A stretch of 64,000 nt of DNA from Criblamydia sequanensis CRIB-18 (lineage in GTDB: Bacteria; Chlamydiota; Chlamydiia; Chlamydiales; Criblamydiaceae), in assembly GCF_000750955.1 (NCBI RefSeq), contig NZ_CCEJ010000003.1:1-64000 (forward strand). The letters are read 5' to 3'. Shown in pieces: positions 24,668 through 33,587 of the stretch. The notes beneath the pieces were generated by a model. The model was not told the origin of the DNA and ran no database searches. It saw only the letters and a list, made by a program, of their open reading frames with translations. Both the position numbers and the translations under genes were made by a program. Numbering within the stretch: position 1 is the first letter of the stretch; each line of letters starts with the position of its first letter.

Positions 24668-25438
24668 TTAGAGAAGGGCAAGGGCTCTTGTCCAGGCGGC
24701 AGAAGCACTTTTTATTTTGATCGGAAAGCAGCTAACCGTAAATCCAAAAGGGGGCAAAAGTTCAAGATTGGTTAGCTTTTCAAGATGACAGTAAGCGCGC
24801 TCTCGCCCTGCCTTATGACCCTCCCAAATAATTGAAGGATCTTTCTTTTCCTTAAATTTTGAAGCCGTATGAATAAAAGGGGCGTCCCAGCTCCAGGCGT
24901 CGGTTCCGGTGATTTTGACTCCCTTTTCAAGTAAGTATAAAGTGGCTTCACGGCCCATACCGCAGCCGGAAGATAGGTAATCTTTGGTTCCATAAAGCTT
25001 TCCGGCTCGTGTATTGACAAGGACAATATCGAAAGGTTTGATTTCGTATCCAATCCGTTTTAGTTCTTTATCAATGTCTTTTTTAGTGACAAGATAGCCA
25101 TCTTCAAAAGAGGTAAAATCAAGTTTTAAACCGGGTCTAAAGCACCAATCCAGAGGGATCTCATCTATACGTGTTGCTTTTTGACCGCACTCCATGGTGC
25201 TTGCATAGTGATAAGGGGCATCAAGATGAGTGCCGTTATGAGTGGATAGCTCGACATGCTCAACAGCCCAAGCTTCTCCATCCGGTAGATCCTCTTTAGC
25301 GAGACCTGGAAAAAGCGAGGTCATTTGCGGGACGCTTTCCTCATGAGTCGTATAGGTTATTTTAGGAAGCATGAAGGAAGGGTCGGAATAAAGGTTATTT
25401 TCTATCGGGACCGAAAGGTCAATAATTTTATCAAACAT
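24668..25438 (-). CDS. Cyclase-family hydrolase (kynurenine-formamidase-like, PF04199)
   Basis: The cyclase/KynB fold shows the conserved N-terminal IIDLSVPIENNLYSDPS and the metal-binding HNGTHLDAPYHY motif. A second conserved stretch, ITGTDAWSWDAPF, is also present, and the C-terminal half has GFTVSCFPIKIKSASAAWTR. I use the ATG at 25438 (GGGACATT upstream; 256 aa) rather than 25507, because the family starts at that Phe-Asp. Members hydrolyse amides or lactones; the exact substrate is not evident. It is an isolated gene. Confidence 0.85.
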   Translation of the reverse strand: MFDKIIDLSVPIENNLYSDPSFMLPKITYTTHEESVPQMTSLFPGLAKEDLPDGEAWAVEHVELSTHNGTHLDAPYHYASTMECGQKATRIDEIPLDWCFRPGLKLDFTSFEDGYLVTKKDIDKELKRIGYEIKPFDIVLVNTRAGKLYGTKDYLSSGCGMGREATLYLLEKGVKITGTDAWSWDAPFIHTASKFKEKKDPSIIWEGHKAGRERAYCHLEKLTNLELLPPFGFTVSCFPIKIKSASAAWTRALALL

Positions 25439-25646
25439 AATGTCCCGGCTTTTCCAAGTTTGGGAATAAACTATGGATATTTTTTTTAAATGTAAAATTT
25501 TTTTCAAGTTTATCTATTTAGTTTTCGCTGCCAAAAATCGCTATTTAGCAATATTTAGGCATTTCTTTTAAAACGTTACCTTGAAAAAATAGTAATTTAT
25601 TTTTACAATCCCGCCCGCATTCTCAAAATTTAATTTTGGTGTAGTC

Positions 25647-28523
25647 ATGTCCTTGATTCGCGTACTTTTTTTATCCCTTTCATTTTTGCTAATTTCGAAT
25701 AACTGGTTGAGGGCTGACCCGCCTGAAGTTATCAGTGTTAATCCCAAAAGTTATTCAACAACTGGAGGAGAAGAGATCACTATTTTTGGCAGCAATTTTA
25801 CAGGAACCACCGCTGTCTCTATCGGTCCTTATACAGCTGCAAGCTTTAATGAAGTCGGCGATTTTGCTGTAACAGCTATTCTTCCTGCCATGGTTCCAGG
25901 CCCCTATTACGTTTCTGTCACGACAGCCGAAGGCACAAATAGCAATAGTTATAACAATCAAATTATGGTGGAGGGAAACCCTTACGCTTATATAACAGCT
26001 AATAACACTTCCGAGGTTTATCCAATACCGGTCTTATCAAATTTACCGGAAACTCCGATTTCGATTGGGACATCCCCTGAGAGATTAGCGATCACACCGG
26101 ATGGCCGATTTGCTTATATTTTAGACTCCGGTACAAATGAGGTGCTGGTTTTTGATATTACTTCAAGAACACAAGTGGACAGTATTCCGACAGGAGGAAC
26201 CCTTCCTTACGCCATTGCCATTACGCCAGACGGATCAACCGCTTATGTTGTGAATCAAACCTCTGAAAATATCACCCCGATTGATATTGCGACAAATACA
26301 GCCGGAACTCTAATCGCTTTACCGGCAGGTTCTATTCCAACAGACATTTCAATTTCAACCAATGGTTTGACAGCTTACGTCGTGAATAGCGGTCTAAATA
26401 GCTTAAGTCCGATTACCATTCCGGCCAATACCATTGGAACAGCTATTCCCATCGGATCTTCTCCTTGGGGGATAGCAGTGACCCCCGATGGGACTACAGC
26501 TTATGTGAGTTCTATGGGCTCAAATACAGTAATTCCTCTTGACCTTGGAACCAATACGCCCGGCACCCCAATAGCTGTTGGACCAAGTCCAAGAGCTATA
26601 GCTATTAGAAGCAATAATCTAACGGCTTATGTTCTTAATTCAGGAGATAATACTGTAACTCCGATTGACATTACGACAAACACAGCAGGATCACCGACTA
26701 ACGCTATTTCATCTTCTGAAGATATGGCTATTTCTCCAATCCTTGCTTCTTTTGGTATGGGCTATGTTACATCCCCTGGAAGCAATGAATACCTTACCTT
26801 GATCATAAGCGGTAATACTTTAGGGGACTCAAGAAATTTATTTCCTTCCAATCCATTTGGGGTAGCTTTTGTGCCGGAACCCTCACCTATTGCTGAGTTT
26901 TTTGCAACACCTGCCTCCCCCGGAAATGCGACTTCCTTTAACGCGCAAGGCTCTCTTTCTCCGGTTGGAGGATTTTCAAATTATGCTTGGGACTTTGGCG
27001 ATGGCAACACCCAGAATACAACAAGCAGCACTATTAACCATGTTTATAATTCAAGCGGCCCTTTTAATGTCATCTTAACTGTGACTACTCAGTTCGGCAC
27101 TAGCAACACGGTTTTATTTACCGGAAAAACTGTAAGCAATGATGGGCAGTCTTTTGCTTCTGTTACAAAAGAAGTCATTATTCCACCAGCTCCCGTACCG
27201 ACTGTCACAAACGTTAACCCGAATACCGGACCGACTTCGGGAGGAACTGTTATCACAATTACAGGAACCAATTTTTATGATGTCCAATCGGTGACTTTTG
27301 GCTTGAGTCCTGCAGCTTCCTATGTTGTAAATAGCGACACTTCAATTACGGCAACAACCCCCGCCCACGTTGCCGGCGTTGTCGATGTGAGGGTTGCAAA
27401 CTTGTCCGGAACCTCTCCCATCACTCCAAATGACAATTTTATCTTTAATGGTAATCCACCGACGGTTACTAATGTGAATCCTAACTCAGGGCCTACCACC
27501 GGCGGCGGAGCTGTTACCTTAACAGGGACAAACTTTACCGGCGCTACCTCCGTTACCTTTGGTGCTAACCCTGCTTTATTTGTAATTAATAATAGCACTA
27601 CCATCACAGCTACAGCTCCAGCCGGCAGTGTTGGTTCTGTCAATGTGATTGTCGAAAATGCGGATGGCCCATCCGCTGCAGACCCTGCAAATCTTTACAC
27701 TTATACAGCTGTTTTACCCGTTGTGACGAGTGTCAGTCCTAATAGCGGGCTGACAAGCGGCGGAGAAATTGTTACAATATCAGGATCAAACTTCACAGGC
27801 GCAACCTCCGTATTTTTTGGTCTTAATGCCGCTGTTTTTGTGGTAAATAATGATAACACCATCACAGCTACAGCACCTTTAGGAAGCGAGGGAACGGTTC
27901 ATGTGATTGTCACAAATGCCGATGGCCCCTCAACACCTTCTGTTTCTGATGAATATACTTATATAGCCTTGCCGACAACCCCTGCCGTATCAAGCATTAG
28001 TCCGACGAGTGGAACAGTTAATGGGGGGACTGCTGTTTCCATAACCGGTTCAAACTTCACAGGAGCTACAAATGTTTTGTTTGGAATGACACCTGCAACT
28101 TCTTTTATTGTAGAGGCGGATAATTCAATCAGTGCTATTGCACCGCCGGGAGTTCCTGGAACTGTCACAGTATTTGTTGTATCCCCAAGCGGAATATCAT
28201 CTGCCGGACCCAATACTTCTTTCACCTATTTCATCCCGCAACCTCTACCGCCTTCTGATTTTGCCGGAAAAGCTAAGAGAAATAAATTCGCCACTCAAAC
28301 CGAATATTTTAATCTTTTGACTTGGGTTCCAAGTCCGGATCCAACGGTGGTGAGTTACGAAATTTATGAATTTGGAACGCTCATTGCCGTGATTCCTGCA
28401 AGCGGGCCTACCTTTTTTGAAAATCATAACTTAAGGAAGAACAGGGTTTATGAGTACACTCTCTATTCTGTAAATGGATCAGGGATAAAAAGCGATCCTG
28501 TCTTTATTGTGGTAACCCCATAA
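25647..28523 (+). CDS. Large secreted protein with IPT/TIG domains, YVTN propeller and PKD domain
   Basis: This 958-aa protein has a signal peptide (MSLIRVLFLSLSFLLISNNW). An IPT/TIG domain (about 25-108) is followed by a seven-bladed YVTN-type propeller (about 125-415; repeated AYVVN, ITPDGSTAYVV, PIDIATNTAG). A PKD domain (about 420-520; NYAWDFGDGNTQ) precedes four more IPT domains (about 530-865; SVSPNSG, GG...VTISGSNFTGAT). An FN3-like C-terminal domain completes the chain. These modules serve adhesion and extracellular interaction. No membrane anchor is visible at the C-terminus, so it is secreted or held by another component. A strong terminator follows. Confidence 0.9.
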   Translation: MSLIRVLFLSLSFLLISNNWLRADPPEVISVNPKSYSTTGGEEITIFGSNFTGTTAVSIGPYTAASFNEVGDFAVTAILPAMVPGPYYVSVTTAEGTNSNSYNNQIMVEGNPYAYITANNTSEVYPIPVLSNLPETPISIGTSPERLAITPDGRFAYILDSGTNEVLVFDITSRTQVDSIPTGGTLPYAIAITPDGSTAYVVNQTSENITPIDIATNTAGTLIALPAGSIPTDISISTNGLTAYVVNSGLNSLSPITIPANTIGTAIPIGSSPWGIAVTPDGTTAYVSSMGSNTVIPLDLGTNTPGTPIAVGPSPRAIAIRSNNLTAYVLNSGDNTVTPIDITTNTAGSPTNAISSSEDMAISPILASFGMGYVTSPGSNEYLTLIISGNTLGDSRNLFPSNPFGVAFVPEPSPIAEFFATPASPGNATSFNAQGSLSPVGGFSNYAWDFGDGNTQNTTSSTINHVYNSSGPFNVILTVTTQFGTSNTVLFTGKTVSNDGQSFASVTKEVIIPPAPVPTVTNVNPNTGPTSGGTVITITGTNFYDVQSVTFGLSPAASYVVNSDTSITATTPAHVAGVVDVRVANLSGTSPITPNDNFIFNGNPPTVTNVNPNSGPTTGGGAVTLTGTNFTGATSVTFGANPALFVINNSTTITATAPAGSVGSVNVIVENADGPSAADPANLYTYTAVLPVVTSVSPNSGLTSGGEIVTISGSNFTGATSVFFGLNAAVFVVNNDNTITATAPLGSEGTVHVIVTNADGPSTPSVSDEYTYIALPTTPAVSSISPTSGTVNGGTAVSITGSNFTGATNVLFGMTPATSFIVEADNSISAIAPPGVPGTVTVFVVSPSGISSAGPNTSFTYFIPQPLPPSDFAGKAKRNKFATQTEYFNLLTWVPSPDPTVVSYEIYEFGTLIAVIPASGPTFFENHNLRKNRVYEYTLYSVNGSGIKSDPVFIVVTP

Positions 28524-28535
28524 GCTTGTTTTTTT

Positions 28536-28575
28536 AAGCTAGCTAAACCAAAGTTTAGCTAGCTTTTTTCTTTTA
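28536..28575 (+). terminator. Rho-independent terminator of the IPT/propeller gene
   Basis: A perfect 13-bp stem AAGCTAGCTAAAC/GTTTAGCTAGCTT has a CAAA loop and is followed by a T-rich tract. It starts 13 bp after the stop codon. Confidence 0.92.
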
Positions 28576-28711
28576 GATCCTACCAAGCGACATCTTATAA
28601 TTTTTACTTGAAGCTTAAGGTAGCTTCCTTCGAAGTAAAAAGCTTTTCTTGAGGATAAAGTTCGAGATTGCTAAACTTCAGCGCTTTAAAACAAAAACAG
28701 GATAAAACACT

Positions 28712-29116
28712 ATGAAACCCATCGTACCTTACTTGCTTTTCAACGGAAACTGTAAAGAGGCCATGAATTTTTATAAGGATTGCTTTGGCGGAAACCTTGA
28801 AATATTTACTTTTGCCGATGCGCCGGATCCATCTGCTTGCGGAAATGCGAAGCCTGACCAAATCATGCATGCATCCCTAACAAAAGGGGATTTTGTTTTA
28901 ATGGCCTCTGATGACCCGATGGGGGCACCGAAAGCCGGCAACACTATCTCTTTGAGCATCCCGGTCGATACCATCGAAGAGACAAAAGCTTTATTTAATA
29001 AACTTGCTGAAGGGGGTAATATCACAATGCCTCTTGCCGAGACTTTCTGGGCCGCCCAATTTGGCATGCTAACCGACAAATACGGTTTTCATTGGATGCT
29101 GAACTGCGATAATTAA
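28712..29116 (+). CDS. VOC-family protein (PhnB-like glyoxalase fold)
   Basis: This 134-aa protein matches the PhnB-like VOC domain: IVPYLLFNGNCKEAMNFYKD at the start, GGNLEIFTFAD, then a middle IMHASLTKGDFVLMASD and a C-terminal FWAAQFGMLTDKYGFHWML. The paired beta-alpha-beta-beta-beta units bind a metal in active members. The substrate is not known. It is convergent with the DMT transporter, three bases apart. Confidence 0.88.
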   Translation: MKPIVPYLLFNGNCKEAMNFYKDCFGGNLEIFTFADAPDPSACGNAKPDQIMHASLTKGDFVLMASDDPMGAPKAGNTISLSIPVDTIEETKALFNKLAEGGNITMPLAETFWAAQFGMLTDKYGFHWMLNCDN

Positions 29117-29119
29117 ATT

Positions 29120-29998
29120 TTAATTTGCTTTCACTTTATCGTTATGGTTATGCGACCGGATGATGATCATGCCGGCCATAACCACAAGAAGAATTCCAAT
29201 TAAATCCCACCATCCCGGAATCATATTCCAGATCAGCCAATCAAAGATTCCAACAAACGCTACTGTGCTGTATTGATACACTCCAACTTCAGAAGCATTG
29301 GCGTATTTATAGGCTGAGACTAAACAATATTGCGCCAAACAAAGAGAAAGTCCGCTTGCTAAAGCAAAAAGAAACCCTTCTATTCCCGGCCAGGAAGAGC
29401 TAAATAACAGGAAAGGGATCTGCACTAAAGTCCCTAAGCCCAGATAATAAAAAATAATTCTTATCCCGGGATCGGTGCCGGTAAGAAGCTTCATAAGTAA
29501 ATAAGCGATGGCAAGACAAAAGCCTGAAAGAAGTGCAATTAAATTGCCGGGCTCGCTTAAGATGGCCTCTGTAGGTTTAATAATGATCGTAATCCCCAAA
29601 AATCCAAGGGCTACTGCTAGCCATACACTGTTTGATACTTTTACTTTGAGAAAAAGAAGCGCCAAGATCGGAATAAAAATAGGCGCTGTATTAAAGAGAA
29701 GCGTACCATTAACGATCGGGATGTAGTGGATGGAAAGGGAGTAGAGAAAGCTTGCTAAAGTCCCGATAAGGGCCCTTCCGAAAAGAAGGGTGTAGTGGTC
29801 AGATTTAAGGTAGGAAAACCCTTTTTTTAGAATATAGGGAAAAAGGGCAAGCGTTCCCGTAAGATAGGCAATAAAACTTACCCAAATAGTTGGGCTGTCT
29901 TGCAAAGCAATTTTGGTTAATAGGCCAAATACTGCCATGAAGAAAAAAGCGGTAACGGCAAGAAGGCTTGCTTTAACGCTGTCTGATTTTATGAGCAC
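29120..29998 (-). CDS. EamA/DMT-family transporter
   Basis: This is an inner-membrane protein of 292 aa with ten hydrophobic segments in two EamA repeats. The first starts AVTAFFFMAVFGLLTKIAL and the second YLLMKLLTGTDPG. A C-terminal GIFDWLIWNMIPGWW and a His/Asn-rich tail follow. This is the family of drug/metabolite and S-adenosylmethionine transporters. The substrate cannot be read from the sequence. Confidence 0.9.
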   Translation of the reverse strand: MLIKSDSVKASLLAVTAFFFMAVFGLLTKIALQDSPTIWVSFIAYLTGTLALFPYILKKGFSYLKSDHYTLLFGRALIGTLASFLYSLSIHYIPIVNGTLLFNTAPIFIPILALLFLKVKVSNSVWLAVALGFLGITIIIKPTEAILSEPGNLIALLSGFCLAIAYLLMKLLTGTDPGIRIIFYYLGLGTLVQIPFLLFSSSWPGIEGFLFALASGLSLCLAQYCLVSAYKYANASEVGVYQYSTVAFVGIFDWLIWNMIPGWWDLIGILLVVMAGMIIIRSHNHNDKVKAN

Positions 29999-30225
29999 CT
30001 TAGTTATCCATTTCTTTATTTCTTTAGCATGAGTTTAATATTGTTTCAAAGAGATTGCTTTATTTTTTCCCCTGGCATACTTTAATAACATCTTTATTTC
30101 AAAAAACTTAAATAAACTTTTAATAAATATTTTTGTTTTTTTGAGATTTTTTTTATCTTTCTGTAATTAAGTCATTTAATAGCTTTGTTGCTAAGTTGTT
30201 ATACTTAAGAAGTTTTTTACTTTAA

Positions 30226-30252
30226 TTGACATATTATTTTAATAGTTATACA
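30226..30252 (+). promoter_or_regulatory. Possible promoter of the CsbD-BON gene
   Basis: TTGACA at 30226-30231 and TATACA at 30247-30252 are 15 bp apart, slightly short. They lie about 120 bp before the ATG. A small AAAAACTTAAGTTTTT palindrome follows in the leader at about 30329-30344. The rest of 29999-30375 is AT-rich without a gene. Confidence 0.35.
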
Positions 30253-30375
30253 CCAAAGGAAAGGGTTATCTTTTTCATGATCATAGAGTTTCAATAGTCC
30301 TGTCTCGCTTGCCAAAGACCTCATAGAAAAAACTTAAGTTTTTCAATATTAAGAGAGAGTTTAAAGGAGAGTTTT

Positions 30376-30525
30376 ATGAATAAAGATTTATTTGAAAGCC
30401 AATGGTCTCAAATTAAACCAATTCTTAGAGACAAATGGAGCAATTTAACTGATGAAGACATCCGTCAAATCAACGGACGTTATGACCAATTAATTGCTAA
30501 AATTCAACAAAGGAGATGGCTATAG
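30376..30525 (+). CDS. CsbD-like stress protein, N-terminal part before a frameshift
   Basis: ATG at 30376 follows AAAGGAGAGTTTT, a good Shine-Dalgarno. The frame encodes a CsbD-type domain (WSQIKPILRDKWSNLTDEDI, INGRYDQLIAKIQQ), then reaches TAG after QQRRWL. The CsbD consensus continues in the +1 frame as GYSRDVAEDEVRNW. One extra base in AGG-AGAT-GGC restores the fit (Arg-Asp-Gly-Tyr). CsbD proteins are small general-stress proteins. Either this is an inactivated gene or a short protein plus a +1-shifted fusion. It forms one unit with the next feature. Confidence 0.75.
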   Translation: MNKDLFESQWSQIKPILRDKWSNLTDEDIRQINGRYDQLIAKIQQRRWL

Positions 30526-30994
30526 CCGTGATGTTGCAGAAGATGAAGTAAGAAATTGGAATTTTGATAGAACCAGAACTTATTCTACAAGAGAAGACGA
30601 ATCTTGGAAAACAAAAAGAGCTTCAGCTGATGACAACGGCTGGTTAAAGTGGTTGCTTGGCCTTGGTATTCCACTTCTTTTAATCGGCGGTTATTTAATC
30701 CACCATAACGCAAAAGAGCGTGAAGAAGTGGAAGCCGGCAGAACTTATACTGCAACTGAAGAAAGAATGATCACTGAAACACCGGAAGATAGATTAATTT
30801 CTCAAAGCATCAGAAATGCTCTTGTTGAAAACGGCGCTTTAGCTACTGAAAGAAACATCCGTATTGAAACTCAAAATGGCGTTGTCACTATCCGTGGATT
30901 TGTTACAACTCCACAAGAGCGTGATCAAATTATCCGAACAATCCGAAACATCCGAAATGTAAGACAAGTTAACAACCAACTCGTGGTTAAATAA
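30494..30994 (+). CDS. CsbD end, transmembrane segment and BON domain (shifted frame)
   Basis: In the +1 frame this continues the CsbD module (GYSRDVAEDEVRNWNF). It then has a polar linker, one transmembrane helix (WLKWLLGLGIPLLLIGGYLI) and a C-terminal BON domain (RLISQSIRNALVENGALATE; GVVTIRGFVTTPQERDQI). BON domains bind membranes or lipids in envelope-stress proteins. No plausible independent start exists: the only early start codon is TTG at 30494, without a Shine-Dalgarno, and the next ATG lies inside the mature region. Expression therefore depends on frameshifting from the upstream piece or is lost. The coding quality after the shift is intact, with no other disruption. Confidence 0.7.
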   Translation: MLKFNKGDGYSRDVAEDEVRNWNFDRTRTYSTREDESWKTKRASADDNGWLKWLLGLGIPLLLIGGYLIHHNAKEREEVEAGRTYTATEERMITETPEDRLISQSIRNALVENGALATERNIRIETQNGVVTIRGFVTTPQERDQIIRTIRNIRNVRQVNNQLVVK

Positions 30995-31030
30995 CAATTT
31001 CAGCTCTCAACTGTCTTTGGCGGTTGAGAG

Positions 31031-31387
31031 CTATTCCTCGTCTCTTTTAGGCGCTTTTCTCAATTTCTTTTTTAGAGATTCTTTTGTCTTTTTTAACTTA
31101 TTTTTTAATTTGACTGATCTAGGCGTTTTAGTTGCGACGCGTCTCGGCTTTCGATAATTTAAAAGAGCTGCTTTTTTTCGAATTTTGGATAGGCATTCTT
31201 GCTTATTGAGGTATTGGCTTCTCTCTTTTTGGCTTGTGACCCGGATTCCGGTGGGCAGGTGAACCAACCGAACAGCGCTATCGGTTGTATTGACATGCTG
31301 GCCGCCGCTTCCGCTTGATTTAAACGTTTCTACGCGGCATTCAGCTAAAAGGTCCTCATCGCTTGATGGAAGATGAATTAAGCTCAC
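31031..31387 (-). CDS. Short release-factor-like protein with GGQ motif
   Basis: This 118-aa protein contains the class I release factor peptidyl-hydrolase motif GSGGQHVN. It is followed by the RF-like [20 protein letters not shown] and a lysine-rich C-terminal tail. Codon-recognition domains are absent. The family (ArfB/YaeJ, mtRF-R-like) frees stalled ribosomes by hydrolysing peptidyl-tRNA. The start ATG at 31387 overlaps the stop of the GIY-YIG gene by four bases (ATGA), which indicates translational coupling. Confidence 0.88.
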   Translation of the reverse strand: MSLIHLPSSDEDLLAECRVETFKSSGSGGQHVNTTDSAVRLVHLPTGIRVTSQKERSQYLNKQECLSKIRKKAALLNYRKPRRVATKTPRSVKLKNKLKKTKESLKKKLRKAPKRDEE

Positions 31388-31656
31388 GAGTCTCCTTTGG
31401 AAAAGCTGCCAATGAGTTCAAGCTTGGCTTGCCGGCTCATTTTTTTTATGGCGCTTTCTCTTTTTTGAGCTTGAGACCTATTGGGGTGGTTTTCCTGAAA
31501 GACAATTTCTTCAGGGTGGGAGAATCGAAAAAAGGACGCCCCTCTTTTTGAACTTTGGTGATCTTTTAATCTTTTTTCTAAATCCGTTGTCACCCCGGTA
31601 TACAATTTTCCCGAAGCTGCCTTGATTATATAAACTTTCCAATCTAAAATTTTCAT
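31384..31656 (-). CDS. GIY-YIG endonuclease-domain protein (UPF0213-like)
   Basis: This is a stand-alone GIY-YIG domain of 90 aa. The usual GIY..YIG is represented by [18 protein letters not shown], followed by LEKRLKDHQ and the late [12 protein letters not shown]. Such small proteins belong to the UPF0213/YhbQ-type nucleases with unclear roles in DNA metabolism. Its ends overlap both neighbours by four bases, so SDR, nuclease and release-factor-like protein form one operon. Confidence 0.88.
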   Translation of the reverse strand: MKILDWKVYIIKAASGKLYTGVTTDLEKRLKDHQSSKRGASFFRFSHPEEIVFQENHPNRSQAQKRESAIKKMSRQAKLELIGSFSKGDS

Positions 31657-32447
31657 ATCACGCTTCTAATAAGACCGCCCTCGGCTCTTAGAGCTGCCCC
31701 ATTTGTAGCAGCAGAAAGGGGGCTGCAAACATAAGCGACCAAGCTTGCAATTTCTTCAGGCTTAATAAACCGTTGCAGAAGCGAAGAAGGTCGCATGGTT
31801 TTAAAAAAATCATCTTCCATTTGCTTTGATGTAAGGCCCTTCTTTTTAGCTCCCTCAGCAATAAACTTCTCTACCCCTTCTGTCCAGGTGGGTCCCGGAA
31901 GAACGCTATTCACTGTAACTTTGGTCCCTTTGGTCAGTTGAGCAAGCCCTTGAGCTAAAGCAAGCTGAGAGGTTTTAGTAAATCCGTAATGAATCATTTC
32001 ACTTGGAATCATAATCCCTGACTCGCTTGAAATAAAGACAATCCTGCCAGAGTTTTGTTCTAACATGGGCTTAAGGTAATGCCGGCTCAAACGAATGCCG
32101 CTCAATACATTAACTTCAAAAAGATGCTGCCACTTTTCATCTGTTATTTCATCAAAAGGTACAATTTCATAAATCCCTAAGTTATTCACTAAAATATCAA
32201 CGCTCGGGATCTTTTGAAAGGTTTTATCAATTTCCTTTAAGTCGCTAAGGTCGGCTATGAGAGGCTTTAATTTAGCCTTAGGATTTTCAGTAAGAATAAG
32301 GTTGATCGCATCATTCACTCGATCCGCATTCCTTCCATTAACAAAGACAACCGCACCTTCCTTGGCAAGCTCTTTTGCAATGGCAAATCCAATCCCATTG
32401 CTTGAGCCTGTTACAAGAGCCACTTTATCTTTAATTTTAAGATCCAT
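31653..32447 (-). CDS. Short-chain dehydrogenase/reductase
   Basis: This SDR enzyme of 264 aa has the coenzyme motif TGSSNGIGFAIA, then NNLGIYE in place of NNAG. The catalytic serine lies in IVFISSESG and the Tyr-x-x-x-Lys in HYGFTK. The C-terminal SVLPGPTWTEG loop is typical. It is cytosolic and NAD(P)-dependent; its substrate is unknown. It is the first gene of the operon with the GIY-YIG and release-factor-like genes. Confidence 0.92.
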   Translation of the reverse strand: MDLKIKDKVALVTGSSNGIGFAIAKELAKEGAVVFVNGRNADRVNDAINLILTENPKAKLKPLIADLSDLKEIDKTFQKIPSVDILVNNLGIYEIVPFDEITDEKWQHLFEVNVLSGIRLSRHYLKPMLEQNSGRIVFISSESGIMIPSEMIHYGFTKTSQLALAQGLAQLTKGTKVTVNSVLPGPTWTEGVEKFIAEGAKKKGLTSKQMEDDFFKTMRPSSLLQRFIKPEEIASLVAYVCSPLSAATNGAALRAEGGLIRSVI

Positions 32448-32606
32448 AGAAGTTTCCTCAAAATGAAAATTACCTTCAAATTCTAAATATAATTTATAGA
32501 AGGATAAGGAGCAATTACTCTCTATTTATTAAAAAAAAATCTTGCTTGGCTTTAGTTTTGCATGATAAAAGGAAATAAATTTTTTAACTCAAGGAGACTT
32601 TAAGCG

Positions 32607-32807
32607 ATGTCTGTTGCAAAAGTAATCGAAATTATCTGTGAAGGCGATACCATAGAAAATGCTTTAAAAAATGGCATTAAAGACGTGACTAAAACTGTAA
32701 AAAACGTAAAACAAATTAACGTCAAGCATGTTGAAGCGATTGTAAATAAGAATAAAATCGCAAGCTTCCGTGTTAATGCTAATGTGACATTTGTAGTTGA
32801 TAACTAA
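32607..32807 (+). CDS. Dodecin family flavin-binding protein
   Basis: This 66-aa protein is of dodecin type: VAKVIEIICEGDTIENALKN, then VKHVEAIVNKNKIASFRVNA and a terminal TFVVDN. Dodecins form hollow 12-mers that store or buffer flavins. The flavin-stacking Trp of archaeal and halophilic dodecins is not visible. ATG 32607 follows AAGGAGACTTTAAGCG. A terminator directly follows. Its position beside the isochorismatase-like gene is convergent and carries no functional meaning. Confidence 0.9.
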   Translation: MSVAKVIEIICEGDTIENALKNGIKDVTKTVKNVKQINVKHVEAIVNKNKIASFRVNANVTFVVDN

Positions 32808-32814
32808 AATTATA

Positions 32815-32846
32815 AAAAGGTTAGGGTTAAACCCTAGCCTTTTTTC
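32815..32846. terminator. Bidirectional terminator between dodecin and isochorismatase-like genes
   Basis: AAGGTTAGGGT and ACCCTAGCCTT form a stem with one G-T pair, flanked by T-rich sequence on both sides. It serves both convergent genes and includes the stop of the minus-strand gene. Confidence 0.8.
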
Positions 32847-33472
32847 TTATTTAAAGGCTTTGAGAGGTAGCTGTTGATCAAATTTCGATAGTTGGGCAGA
32901 TGATTCGATAATAATGTTCCAAGGCCCTCAATATCGTTTCTCCAGTCGCGGTGCAGCTCGCAGGCAACACTAAACCAGTTCATCAATTGCGCCCCGGCAT
33001 ACGCCATCCGATGCCAAGCAGCGTCCCTAACGGCTTCATTAAAAGTTCCTGAAGCATCCACAACAACGTAGACGTCATACCCTTCTTCAAGAGCTGAAAG
33101 AGCCGGAAAAGCGACACAAACATCTGTGACAACACCGGCTATGATGAGCTGCTTTTTTTTGGTAGCTTTTACGGCTTTCACAAAGTCCTTATTATCCCAA
33201 GCGTTGATTTGACCGGGCCTTGGAATAATGGATTTTGGAAAGAGCTCTTTAAGTTCCGGGACAATCGGACCATTTGGCCCGTCTTCAAAGCTTGTGGTTA
33301 AAATGGTGGGCAATTTAAAGAATTTTGCAAGATTTGCTAGCGCCAAGACATTGTTTTTAAACTCATTAGGTGTAAAATCTTGAACAAGATTGATCAGCCC
33401 TGTTTGATGGTCAACAAGCAAGACAGCCGCATTATCCTTATCGAGACGTTTGTATTTGACGGAAGCTGGCAT
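32834..33472 (-). CDS. ycaC: Isochorismatase-family cysteine hydrolase (YcaC-like)
   Basis: This is a Rossmann-like hydrolase of 212 aa. Catalytic Asp21 is in LLVDHQTGLI and the nucleophile Cys119 in IAGVVTDVCVAFPAL. The RPGQINAWDNKDFVKA block is characteristic of the YcaC subfamily. E. coli YcaC is an octameric hydrolase of unknown physiological substrate. No partner genes are nearby. The call follows the family pattern closely; function beyond hydrolase is open. Confidence 0.9.
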   Translation of the reverse strand: MPASVKYKRLDKDNAAVLLVDHQTGLINLVQDFTPNEFKNNVLALANLAKFFKLPTILTTSFEDGPNGPIVPELKELFPKSIIPRPGQINAWDNKDFVKAVKATKKKQLIIAGVVTDVCVAFPALSALEEGYDVYVVVDASGTFNEAVRDAAWHRMAYAGAQLMNWFSVACELHRDWRNDIEGLGTLLSNHLPNYRNLINSYLSKPLNKKKG

Positions 33473-33587
33473 AGAAGCTCCTTAAATTTTTATTTTAATA
33501 AATAGCAAAATTAGTAATTTTTTTAAATTATAATAACTAATATAATTGTATAAATTTTTTAAAATCACTTAACCTAATAATAAAAAA

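Noticed and set aside
26869-28427. Opposite-strand and alternate frames in the IPT/propeller gene
   Set aside because: Repetitive, Thr- and Gly-rich codons leave the other frames open. All are shadows of the secreted protein.
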